From Agapanthus africanus (taxonomy: Eukaryota; Streptophyta; Magnoliopsida; Asparagales; Amaryllidaceae), in contig CM057338.1 in NCBI GenBank assembly GCA_030015575.1, positions 774,145,864-774,209,863 of the forward strand: a DNA stretch of 64,000 nt. Reading direction: 5' to 3'. The translations under genes were made by a program, and so were the position numbers. Below the pieces are notes generated by a model. It was not told where the DNA came from. It searched no databases and worked only from the letters and a program-made list of their open reading frames with translations. Below, in pieces: positions 1 through 11,514 of this stretch; position 1 is the stretch's first letter; each line of letters begins with the position of its first letter.

Positions 1-774
1 GAATGAGTTTGAAGAGTCTTTCACCTGGTTGTTTCAGTAGTGGTTAATTACGATGAATAATAATGCACCACTATCTATAATCACCGATCAAGATCTAGCT
101 ATGACAACTGCTATTATTGTTCATCACAGAAAACTGCATTTTAATCCCGCTCATTATTATTTATCGATACTATTAACCAGTGTTTGCTCAGTAAATACAG
201 ATTACAGGTATTCATGATAAAATACTGGAAAATATACTCAAAATCACGGATATGACATTTGTGAGCCGACACTGCAATCAGAACAGAAAACTGATCGATA
301 TCCAAAGAGTTCTTTTGCTAATAAAATTGTGTACACAATTTTGGTCCAACACATTACAAGTGTGCACATGCTCTTTGAGACTTGGACCATGGTAGGGCTG
401 CCTTGGCACATACAAATGATGAATTGTGCAAGTGATGGGCACAAGTAGGTTGGTGTGATTAATGTAAAAAGTTGTGATGTGAAATAAAGTATCAAGTTTC
501 CCTCCAAAATCTCTGAATCGGGCTTATTTAGACAAATCAAACAGCACCAGAGTGATCATGGAGTGCACTTAAGTTCAGCATACCAACACGACCCCAATCG
601 CCCACAACTTAACCGGGGAGACTCCCAAAAAGACCGGCGCCACCGGCCCCCTTGCTCCATTTATCCCCATTTTCCTTCGGGTCATTTCTACGCATCACAT
701 CATCCCATTTATATTGTTTGTTTATTCTGGTTTGTTGCCTATAAATACCAGAACTGATTTAGTGAGAGGGGGCA
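1..774. other. Left flank, no gene; possible 3' internal end of an F-type element
   Basis: There is no credible coding region here; the small open frames show no family signature. The stretch is A+T-rich except for a G+C block near 636-662 containing CCGGCGCC, which recurs near 2181-2202 beyond the LTR. It ends in a purine-rich tract directly before a TG-starting LTR, as expected at the 3' end of a retrotransposon's internal region. It may therefore belong to a second F-type element that shares the LTR at 775-1908. This is inferred from position only. Confidence 0.4.
761..774 (+). other. Putative polypurine tract next to F LTR
   Basis: The sequence AGTGAGAGGGGGCA is purine-rich and lies immediately before TGTAAG, the presumed LTR start. 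Polypurine tracts prime plus-strand DNA synthesis and normally precede a 3' LTR. Here the same LTR is also followed by a PBS, so the tract is either fortuitous or marks two elements sharing one LTR. Confidence 0.4.
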
Positions 775-1908
775 TGTAAGAATATATGTACATTATATCA
801 TTTTAGTTTTTGGTTTAGCTTTTGAGAGTTGTGTGAGCTTAAGCTTGATTTCTTCTTCTTCTTCCCTCTTGGAGCTTTCTTTTAAGAGCTTCATTATGGA
901 GGTTGAACAAGTAACCAACACCATGTATCTCAACTCATTTCTTTGCTAATATATTTGTTTTTGCTTTGTTTATTTGCTTTCTTCATTTTGGTTACTTGCT
1001 ATTCTTTTATGATGTTTAACTAATCTTTTGGTTGTGGTGATGGTGAGAATGTGAGATAAATGGCTTTGCCTTCCTCCTCCTCCTGTTAATGTTTAATATG
1101 TTATAATGTGATTCTAAATTTAGGATTGTAATTTGGATTGGTTTGATAAGGTATGCTGATTCCATGGTTACTTGGTAACTTCATCACATACCCTATTCTC
1201 TCCAAAAAAAAAACTATCTTGCAAGTTTAAGGTTAGAATCAATTTAGTATTGAGGTTGCTAAGTTTATATAGGGTATCTTGTGATCAAGTGGCTTGACAA
1301 TCCTCTTGGTTTCATATACCCTATACTATCACAAACACTTAACAAACTTAACACTAAAACTATTTACCCTCACTTGCCAATTTGTGTTTTTGATATTGTC
1401 GTATGCTTGCTAACCCTTGTGCTTAGTGTTGATACTTCAAGTTTGGACATACAAATGGTAAGTGAACAAAACGGACTCGTTTCGTGTTTGTGTTGAATAT
1501 CGGCAACTTGATGACTTGTGCCACGCAACCGCATTGACAAGTCATGCTTCACACCGGAAATGACACAAGGACGGACAATTCATGATCAAGGGAGCGTCGA
1601 AGGAATCGCCGCAATTCAACCATCCGAGCCAAAGCCACGGCCATTTCTTCTAAACTTGTTTTCTTGTTTTCGTATTTTTATTTTAGTGACAAACCAAACC
1701 CAATTCTTTGTTTCTCAAACCTTAAACAACAATACCTAATCTCCAATTCCCTGCGGATCGACCCGTACTTGCCGGCTCGCTACAACGCACCGTGTACTTG
1801 CGGTTTATAAATTTTAAAACGAGGCCGAGCTCGTGTGCACAACCAATTCTTAAAAACAACATCTTTTCTAAAACATGCACGTTTACGCGCGCGTGTGAGG
1901 CCCCAACA
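775..1908 (+). repeat. LTR of element F
   Basis: The repeat begins TGTAAG and ends CCCCAACA, giving canonical TG...CA ends and a length of 1134 bp. The U5-like part near 1745-1810 contains CCCTGCGGATCGACCC and GCACCGTG-type motifs seen in Tat/Athila LTRs. It is followed after six bases by the PBS. No second copy lies in the window, so the start coordinate depends on the purine tract and the TG end. Confidence 0.55.
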
Positions 1909-1914
1909 AGTTTT

Positions 1915-1933
1915 TGGTGCCATTGGCGGGGAT
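1915..1933 (+). other. PBS of F, decayed tRNA-Asp type
   Basis: TGGTGCCATTGGCGGGGAT resembles the plant gypsy PBS TGGCGCCGTTGCCGGGGA, which pairs with tRNA-Asp. Two differences turn CpG into TpG or CpA, as expected from deamination of methylated cytosine; a third is a C-to-G change. The site sits six bases after the LTR end, which fixes the + orientation of F. Confidence 0.7.
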
Positions 1934-3185
1934 TTGGTAGTCATTAGGTATTGTTATTTCTAGTTTGTACTAACAAACTAACCATTAACTCAAATTTTTT
2001 CAAAACTAACAAAACACTAATTTTCTAACACTTTGCTCCGTTTCTTTGTAACATGCTAACACCCTGTGCTTAAATTAAAAAAAAATCAAAATATACCAAT
2101 AGAATAATAATACATCCTGGAGAAGCCACACAAAATTCAAGCACCCAACTCTTAAAATTAGTCGGCGACATTCATCAAAAATCCGGCGCCGCTGGCCCCC
2201 TTTAGGTGTTTTGGAATTTTTTCTTCTGTGGTGTCTCCAGTGCATTGTTAGTATTCTAGTGGTATTATTTGATTTTTATAATTATGTGTGTGCAGGAGTT
2301 TGGGCAGATATATCGCTTTTTACACTAAATATCGTATTTTCTGACATTTTCAGATTTCGATGGAATTACGAGAAGCGATCGTGCCGAGCGAGGTTCAAAT
2401 TTAATTGCAAGACGTTAGTGAATTACTGTGCCAAAGATCCAGGTAATTTGACCCATGCAAGCGAATATTCAAATACCCGTAATCACTTCAAAGGGGGTTT
2501 CTTAACCCAAATCGCATCGGTACGTATTTCCTAACACCCTCGCTCAAATCCGACGCATTCCAATATTCTATCTTCTGCAGGATTCTTTGCACAAATTTGC
2601 CACAATTGCATAGAGAACTAACCCGTATTTGTTGCAACGCTTAAAACTTAAAACGGAAAAAGAATTGCTTTATTGATTGAATTCTTGAATTCTTTTATTG
2701 ATTTGCGCATTTGCATCTTAATAGGGATATTAAGGGCACGAAACCAAACAAGATACGGTAAAGGATTTTATCACCTTTTTCCGTGGCCCACAAACCACAA
2801 AACTGCATTCTTGAATACCCACATAATTTTAAAATCAACTAGAACTCTGACTTTAAGGACTTCATGCTCATTAGGAAAAGTTAACTGTGTTTAGAACACC
2901 GCTTAACGGTATATCGTTCACAAGGTGTCTAGGCAAGTGTTCACGGCGAAACCGCCAAAAGAGAAAGGGTTATTCTAATTAAGGAACTTCGCGAAAGCGT
3001 TGGAAAACTTCCCCTTATCTCTGCACTTACCTGGCTTTGTGATCCGTATATCTTGAGCTCATTTCTCGACACAGTTTTACTTCGACAATCAGGTTTTTAA
3101 GCAGGTCTAGTTGACTTAGCATAATATAGACTGCTAGGGGTGTGATATTCTTTGTTGTCGTGATTTTTGTGAATTCTTGTTAATA
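1934..3185 (+). other. Leader of F, non-coding
   Basis: This is 1.25 kb without a credible frame. It holds a G+C block with CCGGCGCC near 2181-2202, similar to one at 636-662 on the other side of the LTR, and a hairpin-rich segment at 2924-3036 that is shared with copia elements (separate entry). A long leader before gag fits Tat/Athila-type elements. Confidence 0.5.
2924..3036 (+). other. Structured module shared with copia B
   Basis: Positions 2976-3013 match copia B 61913-61950 at 36 of 38 bases. The core can fold as an outer GGAA/TTCC stem and an inner CGC-GAAA-GCG hairpin with a GNRA tetraloop. Flanking it, AAGTGT can pair with GCACTT and CTAGG with CCTGG, enclosing a CGG-CGAAA-CCG hairpin. 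Copies in A (19011-19121) and C (53558-53670) are more diverged but keep the enclosing pairings. The pairing is visible; any function is inferred. Confidence 0.55.
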
Positions 3186-3329
3186 TGGGTGATACACAGT
3201 TCGATTCGATTTTTCACGGTCCTTATTCTTTTGTTTATACTCGTTCCCAATTCTTTTGTTCAAATTACCAAGATTCTTCCCACATTCATGAAAACTGTCC
3301 TTTCCTAGGGGGTGACCAACCGTACTAAG
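3186..3329 (+). pseudogene. gag zinc-knuckle remnant of F
   Basis: A 47-codon frame starts MGDTQFDSIFHG. Near its end, C-S-N-Y-x4-H-x4-C matches the retroviral CX2CX4HX4C zinc knuckle except that the second cysteine is tyrosine (TAC, one G-to-A change from TGC). Such knuckles bind the RNA genome in Gag nucleocapsid. The frame then stops. It is probably a relic of gag; the short length limits certainty. Confidence 0.45.
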
Positions 3330-3424
3330 ATTTTGATATCGGTCACCCACCTAACACTTTTGAACCCAGTCCCACTTCAAACCTAGATTAAATGATTGAA
3401 TATTTATAGAAAGAGGTCGACAGG

Positions 3425-3781
3425 ATGACTGCTTTAGCATCACCACCATCACAACCATCCTTACCTAAAACCACTGACACTTCATTAGGGTATGATAGTG
3501 AGATGGATACTAGGTTGACCGTTTTAGAGAAGGGTATTTAAGTAATGACTGCGGTCGAGAATCAAACAGCTGCGACGCTAACCCTGTTCACACAACAATC
3601 TGAGCAATTGTTTCTTGCTCAAGCTCAATCATTGGCTAGAATCGAGGAACAAGTGAAACATTTAGCTAAGAGAGTTCTAGGGAGTGAACACAGTCAATTA
3701 GAACCTAATAATGTCGATATCTGTCATCTAGGAAGTCACCTGAGTGAGATAAACGATCAAACAAATTTTGATGATTCATAG
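3425..3781 (+). pseudogene. gag-like coiled-coil remnant of F, one in-frame stop
   Basis: The frame opens at ATG 3425, is broken by TAA at 3539-3541 and continues in the same frame to 3781. The part after the stop is rich in Gln, Ala, Leu and Glu (for example LARIEEQVKHLAKRV) with coiled-coil character, like the tail of plant Tat/Athila Gag proteins. No enzyme motif is seen. It follows the knuckle remnant in order, which supports a broken gag. Confidence 0.4.
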
Positions 3782-3806
3782 ATGATGATATCTTTGAGTT
3801 GACTGA

Positions 3807-4164
3807 GTGTTATCAAGACAAACAAAAAATCCTCTAAGTCAGTCCAACACTAGCCTTCAGATACCAATGGAACCTCTTGTCACCAGTGATCTTGAGGTTG
3901 ATTTAACTGATATCCTACTTGAAGAAGAAATTCTTGCACCGACTGATTGTTGCGCTCTAATTTTAGAAGAGGGAGCTTGTGATTTTAATGGGTATGTTTG
4001 TGATAGATTGTTAGAGGAAATCAAGGATCAGAAACCCATAATTTTTGTATCACCTGTTGATATTGTTTCGGAAGAAACGTTAGTGTGGGAACCTACCTTT
4101 TTAGATGACATTTACCTACCCATTTGTGAATATGACGAGAGAGAAATAGTTTTGAGAATAGTGG
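3807..4164 (+). pseudogene. Acidic frame of F, truncated by G2 insertion
   Basis: An open frame rich in Asp and Glu (for example EVDLTDILLEEEIL) runs without a stop to the G2 insertion at 4165; everything after that point is G2 LTR read through. I do not recognise a domain. It is probably internal sequence of F downstream of the coiled-coil remnant, possibly Gag C-terminus or an extra frame as in some Tat-group elements. Confidence 0.35.
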
Positions 4165-6282
4165 TGTCACGACCCGAAATGGCACGTGACTGGCACTTGA
4201 ATCATATGAAGTCTATAGGACCCCATCTAATTCAAGTAAGCCAAAAATCCCAGAAATCTAAACCATTTTAAAAGAAGAATGAAGGAAAAGTTTAGTTTTA
4301 AAGCAAGTTATTTTAATAACATAAGCCGAAGTATGCATTTTTAAAACATCAAGTCTTTTCTGAAAATTTCGGCAGAGTTTCCTTTGTAAATACTGGCCCC
4401 AAAAGGGTACAACATGCATAATATGAATAAAGGCATCCCTAAGCAGGAGCTAGCCCTTCGTCAATTGACGGTCACAACCACGCAAGCAATATAATATACA
4501 ACGCCAAGGACGAGGATCAAAACTCAAAAGGAAACTCAAAACATAAAGAAAGCCCATAATAATACAACGCGCGACTCTAAGCTCGAAAGAATAAACAACT
4601 GGTTTTCTAAGTCTGAAATAAATATACAAGTCTGGTTGATGGAGTTTCTAGATACAATAGAGTATTAATAAGGTACAATGGTGGTCACGATACGAGTGAA
4701 CCCACCTACCAAAGCAATCATCCAGAATGGAAGCAGTGTGCCAGAAAGCCGCAACGAACCTGTACGGCAAAACCTGCAAGAAACCGTGGCACAACGGGGG
4801 TGAGTTGCCAATTCGTGAGTAGAAAACATCACAGAGCAGAAATCGTATGCATGACTCAATCCTAGGTCAATACGATCAAATATATATAACCTCAAAGTGA
4901 TAAAATCTGAAGCATGATAAGGTGGCAAGGGTGAACATCTGTACATAAGTGTAATACCATGTGCTCGTGTCAGTGCCTCAGATAGCAACATATCATAAAC
5001 ATGAGGTCTGAATGCAATATAGTGAAAACGGAATGCATCATGTATGAGAAAACTGTTTTCTTAGTTTAGTGAGATTTCTGTATTTATATAAATCGAGATA
5101 TCATCAATGATATCAACATGAAATCAGTGTCAAGTATCGACACAAAATATAAATCCCAATATCTCAGGCTCCGGCAATCCGGACCGGCCTGTAACCTTGA
5201 ATCTCAATATCTAGGGCTCCGGCTATCCGGACTGGCCCATAGCATCAAATCTCAAAACCTCAGGCTCCGGCTATCCGGACTGGCCTGTACTCCGATCGGT
5301 ATCCTCCGGATATCCGTCGAGTCACAATACAATCACCGTTCAGTAGTGCTCCCCTGTTACAGGCTCAACGCCATCATCTGCGACCTTCTCGTCCCGGGGT
5401 ACCGCACCGGGTCCACCATGCACCCACAGACGGTTCCTCCTCCTCCTCGAATCGGGTGTAGGATATCGCTCAAGAGCCGAGAAAACTCATGGTGGACATA
5501 TCTCAAATCATATCATGAGAAAACCGCAACTTTCATTTTTAAAAATGATAATAAGTTTATAAAATCCTTGCGGTTTCTCCAAATCCATAAATCTCATGGA
5601 AATCCGAAATCCCGATCTCAGGTATAAATAAACAATGAATTCTAAAGTATTGGACTCCGGCAATCCGGACAGACCCTAATAATAATGCATGAAAATGAAC
5701 GTATAATTATGTATAACAATCACAGAAATAAATACATTGTCTAGCCTATCACAATAATAATATATCGGAACTATCAGCTAGCAAGCGATATCAATGAATT
5801 AATATTCTCTACAGTGTACGTGGCATGGAAATTACCGATGATGATGTGTGTGAGTCGGCAAGCAGGTGTACATGGAACATACGCATCATCGGTAATGGTC
5901 CTAGTGTCCTGACAGCATGATTTCAATAATAGCATATGAAAGCACAATATAAGCATGCAATGCGATACGAACAGCAAGAATATGCGGGAGCTAAATAATA
6001 AACACAACAATAAATAATCTACATTAATATATATGGGTCATACAGTTTGCCGTTTGAAATAACATGAATCGTGGTGTTTAGATAATAGGGCTACGGTGTT
6101 TTTAAGAAACGGTACGTCCTTTGAAATATCCGTAGAATCCTTTGGCCTGTCTTTAAATACTCACGATTCGTTAGTTTTGAGATAGGTATGACCCGAGTCT
6201 AGTCTAACATTTACAAGTAAACTACTGGACTAAATAAACAGACTGATCGAAAGGGTAAGGAAAGCCACCTAAATCTGAGTCG

Positions 6283-6354
<72 letters not shown>

Positions 6355-8576
6355 GTCGGTGATCCCGCCTCAATAGTATCCCATACGATACACTATATAA
6401 TATAACATCCTCGAGTCAAGAGTGCGGATCTATCATCAATAAAGCTCGTACAGTAAATCAGTCGTACGGCATCCCAATCTGGGTACGGGTCAAATATCAT
6501 ATTATCTCATTATTCATCTGGTATCCTTTTCATCATATATCATGATCTGGAGGTACTGATCTAAGTCTAGTACATACTGATACCATTTGTATATATATAT
6601 ATATATATACGTGTGTATGAAAACACATCGCCCAAAGACCTGCTATAATATCATGTCGTATCTTAAATACGAACCATGTCACATCACCGATCTCACAGCA
6701 TCATACCCAATCTTATCGACTCATCTCCAAATACCATATACTATCCTCATCATCCATGTATATGTATACGTATATATATATACATAATCCCATACTTATG
6801 CGTATATATATACATATCCCCATATACGCACAAATAATAAGAGTATGCAAGTGTGTGTGTGTACGTGTATGCAAATCACTACTCTAGGGTTCACGACTAA
6901 TAAACTAACTAAACACTATCTTACAAGTACACTATACTAACCCAAAATTATTTCATATCACATCCGTGTGTGTGTGTATATATATATATAATATAATATA
7001 ATTATAACGCATTCGCGTTATATACTACGAAACTGCGGGGGTGCTATACGCCATCCACCTGACTTCCCCCGTAGATATATATCTACTCACCTTGATCCTT
7101 GCGCGCTGGAGTTGATGATGCTTCGCTCTACTCGTCGTCTCGAAATCCATGTGGGGGTACCTACATATATACACACAAGATATCATAACTGAAATCACGC
7201 ACGAAAACCAAATGGCACAAGTATCACACATAGGTTAAAATCTATCGTTTACGCATGCAAGAATAACCAACAACTCTCGACGATTGACGTATAAACGTGA
7301 ATCGACCGATAAAAACACAAATACCAAAACTTCATTTCATAAATATCACGAAATATAAGGCATCAACTCATGAAAATGGTCCCAGATTTTACCCTAGCTG
7401 AAATTAGCCAAAATAGCATATGTGGAGGGGCTATTTGCTGGACAATGGAGCCATGGAAGAAGCACGAAGCATAAGGGGCAAGTTCTGGCCGCAAATTGCG
7501 GCCAGAAGGCATTTATTTGCGGCCTCAGTAGGATGTTAGGGGCTTAGGTCTCTAGGGTACACTCCAGGTTGCCTGCATGACTCTCTGTGTTTGCTAAAAT
7601 ATTTTCAGGTGTCTCGGGTCATAACAGATGTCAATACACTATCACAATTCTCAGAATTGTCCAATATCGGGGTTTCTAAGTTTATGAATTGGGGGTTTAC
7701 ACTTTGGTTTCAGTCCAATATACCATCTCTACAGGGTTTTAAGGTCACTAATAACACAATTACCCTATCTCAATTCAAGAATTCCTCCAAACCCTAACTT
7801 GGATTTTTCTAACCTCACTAAACATCACAATATCACTTCTAAACTTGCATGAAAGCTAAAGTGAATTAAATACAATTCTAATGGTGATGAAATTATCTCA
7901 TTTGGCAACTCAAAAAAATTCTTGAGTTGCCCTAAGTCTTCAAAATCCGATTTTTCTTGGTCCAAAGTGTTTGTAGTGGGCTTGTGCACATTTTTAATGA
8001 AAGGGTGATGAACTTTGGATGTGTTTTTCATGGAGTTTTGATGAGGTAGAGGAGGGAGGGGATGAGGGCAGCCATGGTGTGAGAGGGAGAGGAAAAGGAA
8101 GAGGAAAATAATGAGGGAACACAAATGGGACTTGGTCAAAGAGACCCCGCACCTTTCTCTTACTTCTCTCTCTTGCCCATACTCATTTTTCTAATGTTTT
8201 CTCCTTTCTTTTTCTTTTGTTTTCTTTTTCCTTTCTCTTTTAAAATTAAAACCATGCATAGAAAAAGAAAAAGACATGCTAGAAAAATGTAAAATGTGAA
8301 ATATGACGTGGTGCATGTCATGTGCACAAATCAAGCTTAATGCACGATTAGCGATATTTAATCGCGATTGGTATTAAAATAGTGTATAATTAATTATAAA
8401 AATTGTAATTTGCATAAATCACATAAAGCACCCTCATTTCCGTAATTTCTATAATTTTCCAAATATTTTCCAATTTGTCGGTATTTAATTATATCGCATA
8501 TTAAAATATTCATAATATTTATTATTTAATTATAAAAATTCCCGAAAATAATATTTTATTTTTCTGAAATGTTACA
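4165..8576 (-). repeat. 3' LTR of G2 (4.4 kb)
   Basis: The repeat begins TGTCACGACCCG and ends ATGTTACA just before the PPT complement. It aligns with 11515-13955 and then with 46796-47174. It carries dinucleotide repeats near 6282-6351 and 6580-7010, short rows of CTCCGGCTATCCGGACTGG-type units at 5168-5290, and a perfect palindrome GTAGATATATATCTAC at 7071-7086. The open frames inside it, including 5118-5627, are not genes. Confidence 0.8.
6282..6351. repeat. (AT)n(GT)n(AT)n microsatellite in G2 LTR
   Basis: Alternating AT, then GT, then AT dinucleotides. The matching position in the other LTR copy (13651-13712) is a pure TA run, so the tract has changed since insertion. Confidence 0.95.
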
Positions 8577-8592
8577 GTCTTCCCCCCTTAAA
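8577..8592 (-). other. PPT of G2
   Basis: GTCTTCCCCCCTTAAA reads on the - strand as a purine tract ending next to the LTR end. The following AGAAATTCGGTCCCCGAATT is almost the same as the sequence after the G1 PPT at 34897, which supports the kinship of G2 and G1. Confidence 0.75.
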
Positions 8593-9099
8593 GAAATTCG
8601 GTCCCCGAATTTAAATTTAAACCCTCAAATACTAAAACATTTCAGTAAAATGATCTAGTCGTCGGTGCTCCGAAATCATAAATGCATAAAACATGTCGTA
8701 GCGCAAAGCATGCGCATGAAAAATGAGCATATAACTCAAAATCAAACTCCGTAAAGTATCCCGCAATCATCGGAGTGATGGTGAAGACACCAATATCAAA
8801 ATCCAATACGAAAACCAACATGATATACATCGAACTATACATGTAAATATCGTTAAAACATCTGAAAGAAATGCATGCCAAACCTTTTCAAGTTGTTGTG
8901 CGATGCACGTATCACTGTACAGTGGCGGACGTTTATTGTAAGAAAATAATTATATGTATATATACCCTTTGTTTAACATACACGTCCCGTTGTTTGAAAA
9001 ATAATTTAGAAAGGTTTCCTTTATAAAATGTTTCATGTCATCTCAGACACGTAGGTAAATACTGAGACTATAGCTCCTTTTTGGAAATCCCTTTGATAT

Positions 9100-9870
9100 C
9101 AATCAATGCATGCAAAACATGTTTAGGTACTGTCCTCAGACTAGTCCTGCTCAGCTACTATACCATATAGTAAGTATCATAAAAATGTACCGCTCCACAA
9201 GAAATCAATCCCAAAATGTGCATAAGAATGCCATGTGCGCTAGGTGCGCACGAAAATCGAAATCAATAAATGTGCCATACATGTGCACAGAAACAATATT
9301 TAAGTGCAACGGGTGTGCACGAAACACATGTCAAAGGCAACGGGTGTGCCTGACAGCAATATCCGGTGCATCTGAAATGCACGAAGAATCTCGATTTAGT
9401 GCATCTGGTGTGCACCAAAATCGCATCAAGCACCCAAGTATGCGCAAGAATCCGAATCAAGTGCACAAGGTGCACGAAAACAAATATCGAATATCACAAT
9501 CGAAATCGACGGTACAACACATCTCAATCCAAATCCAAATCAGGTATCCCGTGTTATATAATCTTACAACCATGTGCATCAGAGTGCACAAAATCGAATC
9601 AAAATGCTAAAAGTGCATGAAAGCTATGCCGAAAGCACAAGTCAAATCACATGCATGTCATAGGTATGAAATCAAAATCAACCTCTCGAATGGCATCAAA
9701 TCCCAGTCAAGTGCAACTGTAGTGCACAAAATCTCAATCATACAAATAAATCGTCTAAAATATCAGGCATGAAATCAAAATCAACATATCGAATCACATC
9801 AAATCGAAGTCAAGTGCAACTGTGGTGCACAAAATCTCAATCATGCAAATAAATTGTCCAAAATACCGAA
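9100..9870. repeat. Degenerate GTGCAC-rich repeats
   Basis: Short units with GTGCAC followed by AAAATC or GAAAATC and an AATCAA tail recur at irregular 30-60 bp spacing. Within the field, about 90 bp starting CATGAAATCAAAATCAAC at 9664 is repeated at 9769, a 105 bp period with few differences. Frames across the field are low-complexity and not coding. Confidence 0.65.
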
Positions 9871-10475
9871 ATCAAAGATAGCGGAAATAGTCCCGCTCTA
9901 GCACATCCTCTAAAGATCTCTGGCCAACTTTCGTGGTCACTCATAACATGTCTCGTCAACGATGCCGAACTCTGGCCTGCTGGGTGTGCACAATATGACT
10001 GCTCCTGTGTTCAAGTCTTCTCGTATGGTATCCCAAAAAGGTTCTGTCGAAGTCTCTCCCAAATCTCGTTTCTGCTGAACTGCCCGGAAGTTTTCATCTT
10101 TTACTAAATCTATTTCTTGTTCCGGAACGGCTGCATACTCATCGCGACTCCTTCTGGAAGATATCTCCATATACAACGCCTCTGCATGCGTATCACATCT
10201 CTGATGTCAGCGGAGTGGAACGTCATCTCATCAAGATCTCATACGAATCTCTTACTCCACTTTTCTCTAATGTCGACTGATTCGGACTCGTCTTTTCGTG
10301 GCTGCATGGACTGTGCTCCAACGGCTATACTCGTATCTGGAGTCTCCCATGCAATGTATCCCATCACATGATATCCGAATGACGTCGAACCTTTCGATCG
10401 ATTTGTCAAGGTTCCATAATCCCCCAAGAGCTCAACATCTTGGGTAAAGTTTAATAGTATCCTAGTAGATGCCAC

Positions 10476-10626
10476 AGTACCTATGGACCAGCCGTAGAAG
10501 GGCAAACCCAAGCCTCATTAATGGCACCGCTGAACTTCTGCAACCCTAAGGTTTCAAAGCGTTCTCGTGGTCATTATATCGAGTTAGGGTTTCATTCTTC
10601 TAGAGGGTCCACGGAATTACTTGCAT
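10476..10626 (-). other. Segment shared with 5' domain of copia A and C
   Basis: The order CCAGCCGTAGAAGGG, CCCTAAGGTTTCAAAG, CGAGTTAGGGTTT and CTTCTAGAGGGTCC also occurs in copia C at about 55858-56010 and, inverted, in A at about 16712-16856, in the same sense relative to each element. Pairing of AACC with GGTT around CTAA (TTCG in A) is kept. Capture of a copia fragment by G2 or a shared RNA module would both explain this. Confidence 0.55.
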
Positions 10627-11498
10627 GTTTCTCCGAATACTCTAAACTTGGAAAAATGGTTTTCTGACATTCGATCGTCTTCTATCGATTCTCCGCGTAC
10701 CTGCGTGAAGTTGTCTCCAGCCGGAATCAATCAATCTGATGACCTCGCATCGGGATAGGCAATGAATCACATGTCCTAGTCATTCCTCCTTGGGTGACTA
10801 GCGATCTTCTATCATATCTCTAAATATAACTCGTGCGGTATTAGCTTCAAACATATGGGGCGATATCTTATTATTCGCATCAACAACTGGCTCATTTGTC
10901 CGCATGCTGAACAGTGCCTCAATCATCAATAATAATCGGTGTATCGACGGTCATCACATCTACCCGGCCTCTAGCAGTAGCCTGATCCTCTAGTGCCGAT
11001 CTGCACGTCCGAGAAATCTTGTAAAAGCAATCCATCAAATGCTCGTGGCACGAAAACACAATAAAACGACGCATCTATGCAAATCGTATATCCTTGGAAT
11101 CATGCCCTGGTCAGTCCTCGTCCGTGACGAGCTCGTGCTGACCGCAACTCTAGCCGTAGCTCTCTCTGCCCGTGCAATCGTGGTAGCAAAACCATAAACC
11201 AATATCGATGAGGATAGATCATAGGAATGAATATAATGCTGTGCAAGGGAATGTACATTCTAAGGCTTCTTAAGCGGAGTAGCGTATCGTAAGTATACAG
11301 CGGAACATACACACGGTACGTCACTCTCCTTAAGTCATCTACTCCATCAACCAAGGTCAACCTATGCGACGAAAGTTCGAGTCTAATACCCACTCGACCA
11401 AGTCTAAGTTCCGTAAGGTCAAGCCTAGATTCCGTATATATACAAACGCCCTAGGCTCCGCATAATTAAACATAGACTCGAACCAAGGTTAACCTAGC

Positions 11499-11510
11499 GC
11501 TCTGATACCA
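11499..11510 (-). other. PBS of G2 (tRNA-iMet)
   Basis: GCTCTGATACCA is the complement of TGGTATCAGAGC, the standard plant initiator-tRNA-Met PBS. It lies four bases before the LTR at 11515 and sets the - orientation. Confidence 0.85.
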
Positions 11511-11514
11511 ACAT

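Larger units (their letters stand above)
8593..11498 (-). other. Internal region of G2, no recognisable gag or pol
   Basis: About 2.9 kb without an open frame that shows a retroelement signature. From left: A+T-rich sequence to about 9100, a GTGCAC-rich repeat field at 9100-9870, unassigned sequence to 10475, a segment shared with copia A and C at 10476-10626, unassigned sequence to about 11260, and a leader at 11260-11498. The leader matches the G1 leader near 39735-39830 (GCGGAGTA, CGTATCG, AAGTATGC/AAGTATAC blocks). An autonomous gypsy element would need about 5 kb here. Confidence 0.6.

Noticed and set aside
5118..5627. 169-codon frame with repeated SGLA-type words
   Set aside because: It lies inside the G2 LTR over CTCCGGCTATCCGGACTGG repeats and is shorter and broken in the sister LTR at 12488.
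9100..9870. CRISPR-like spaced repeats
   Set aside because: Spacing and units are irregular and the DNA is a plant retrotransposon interior.
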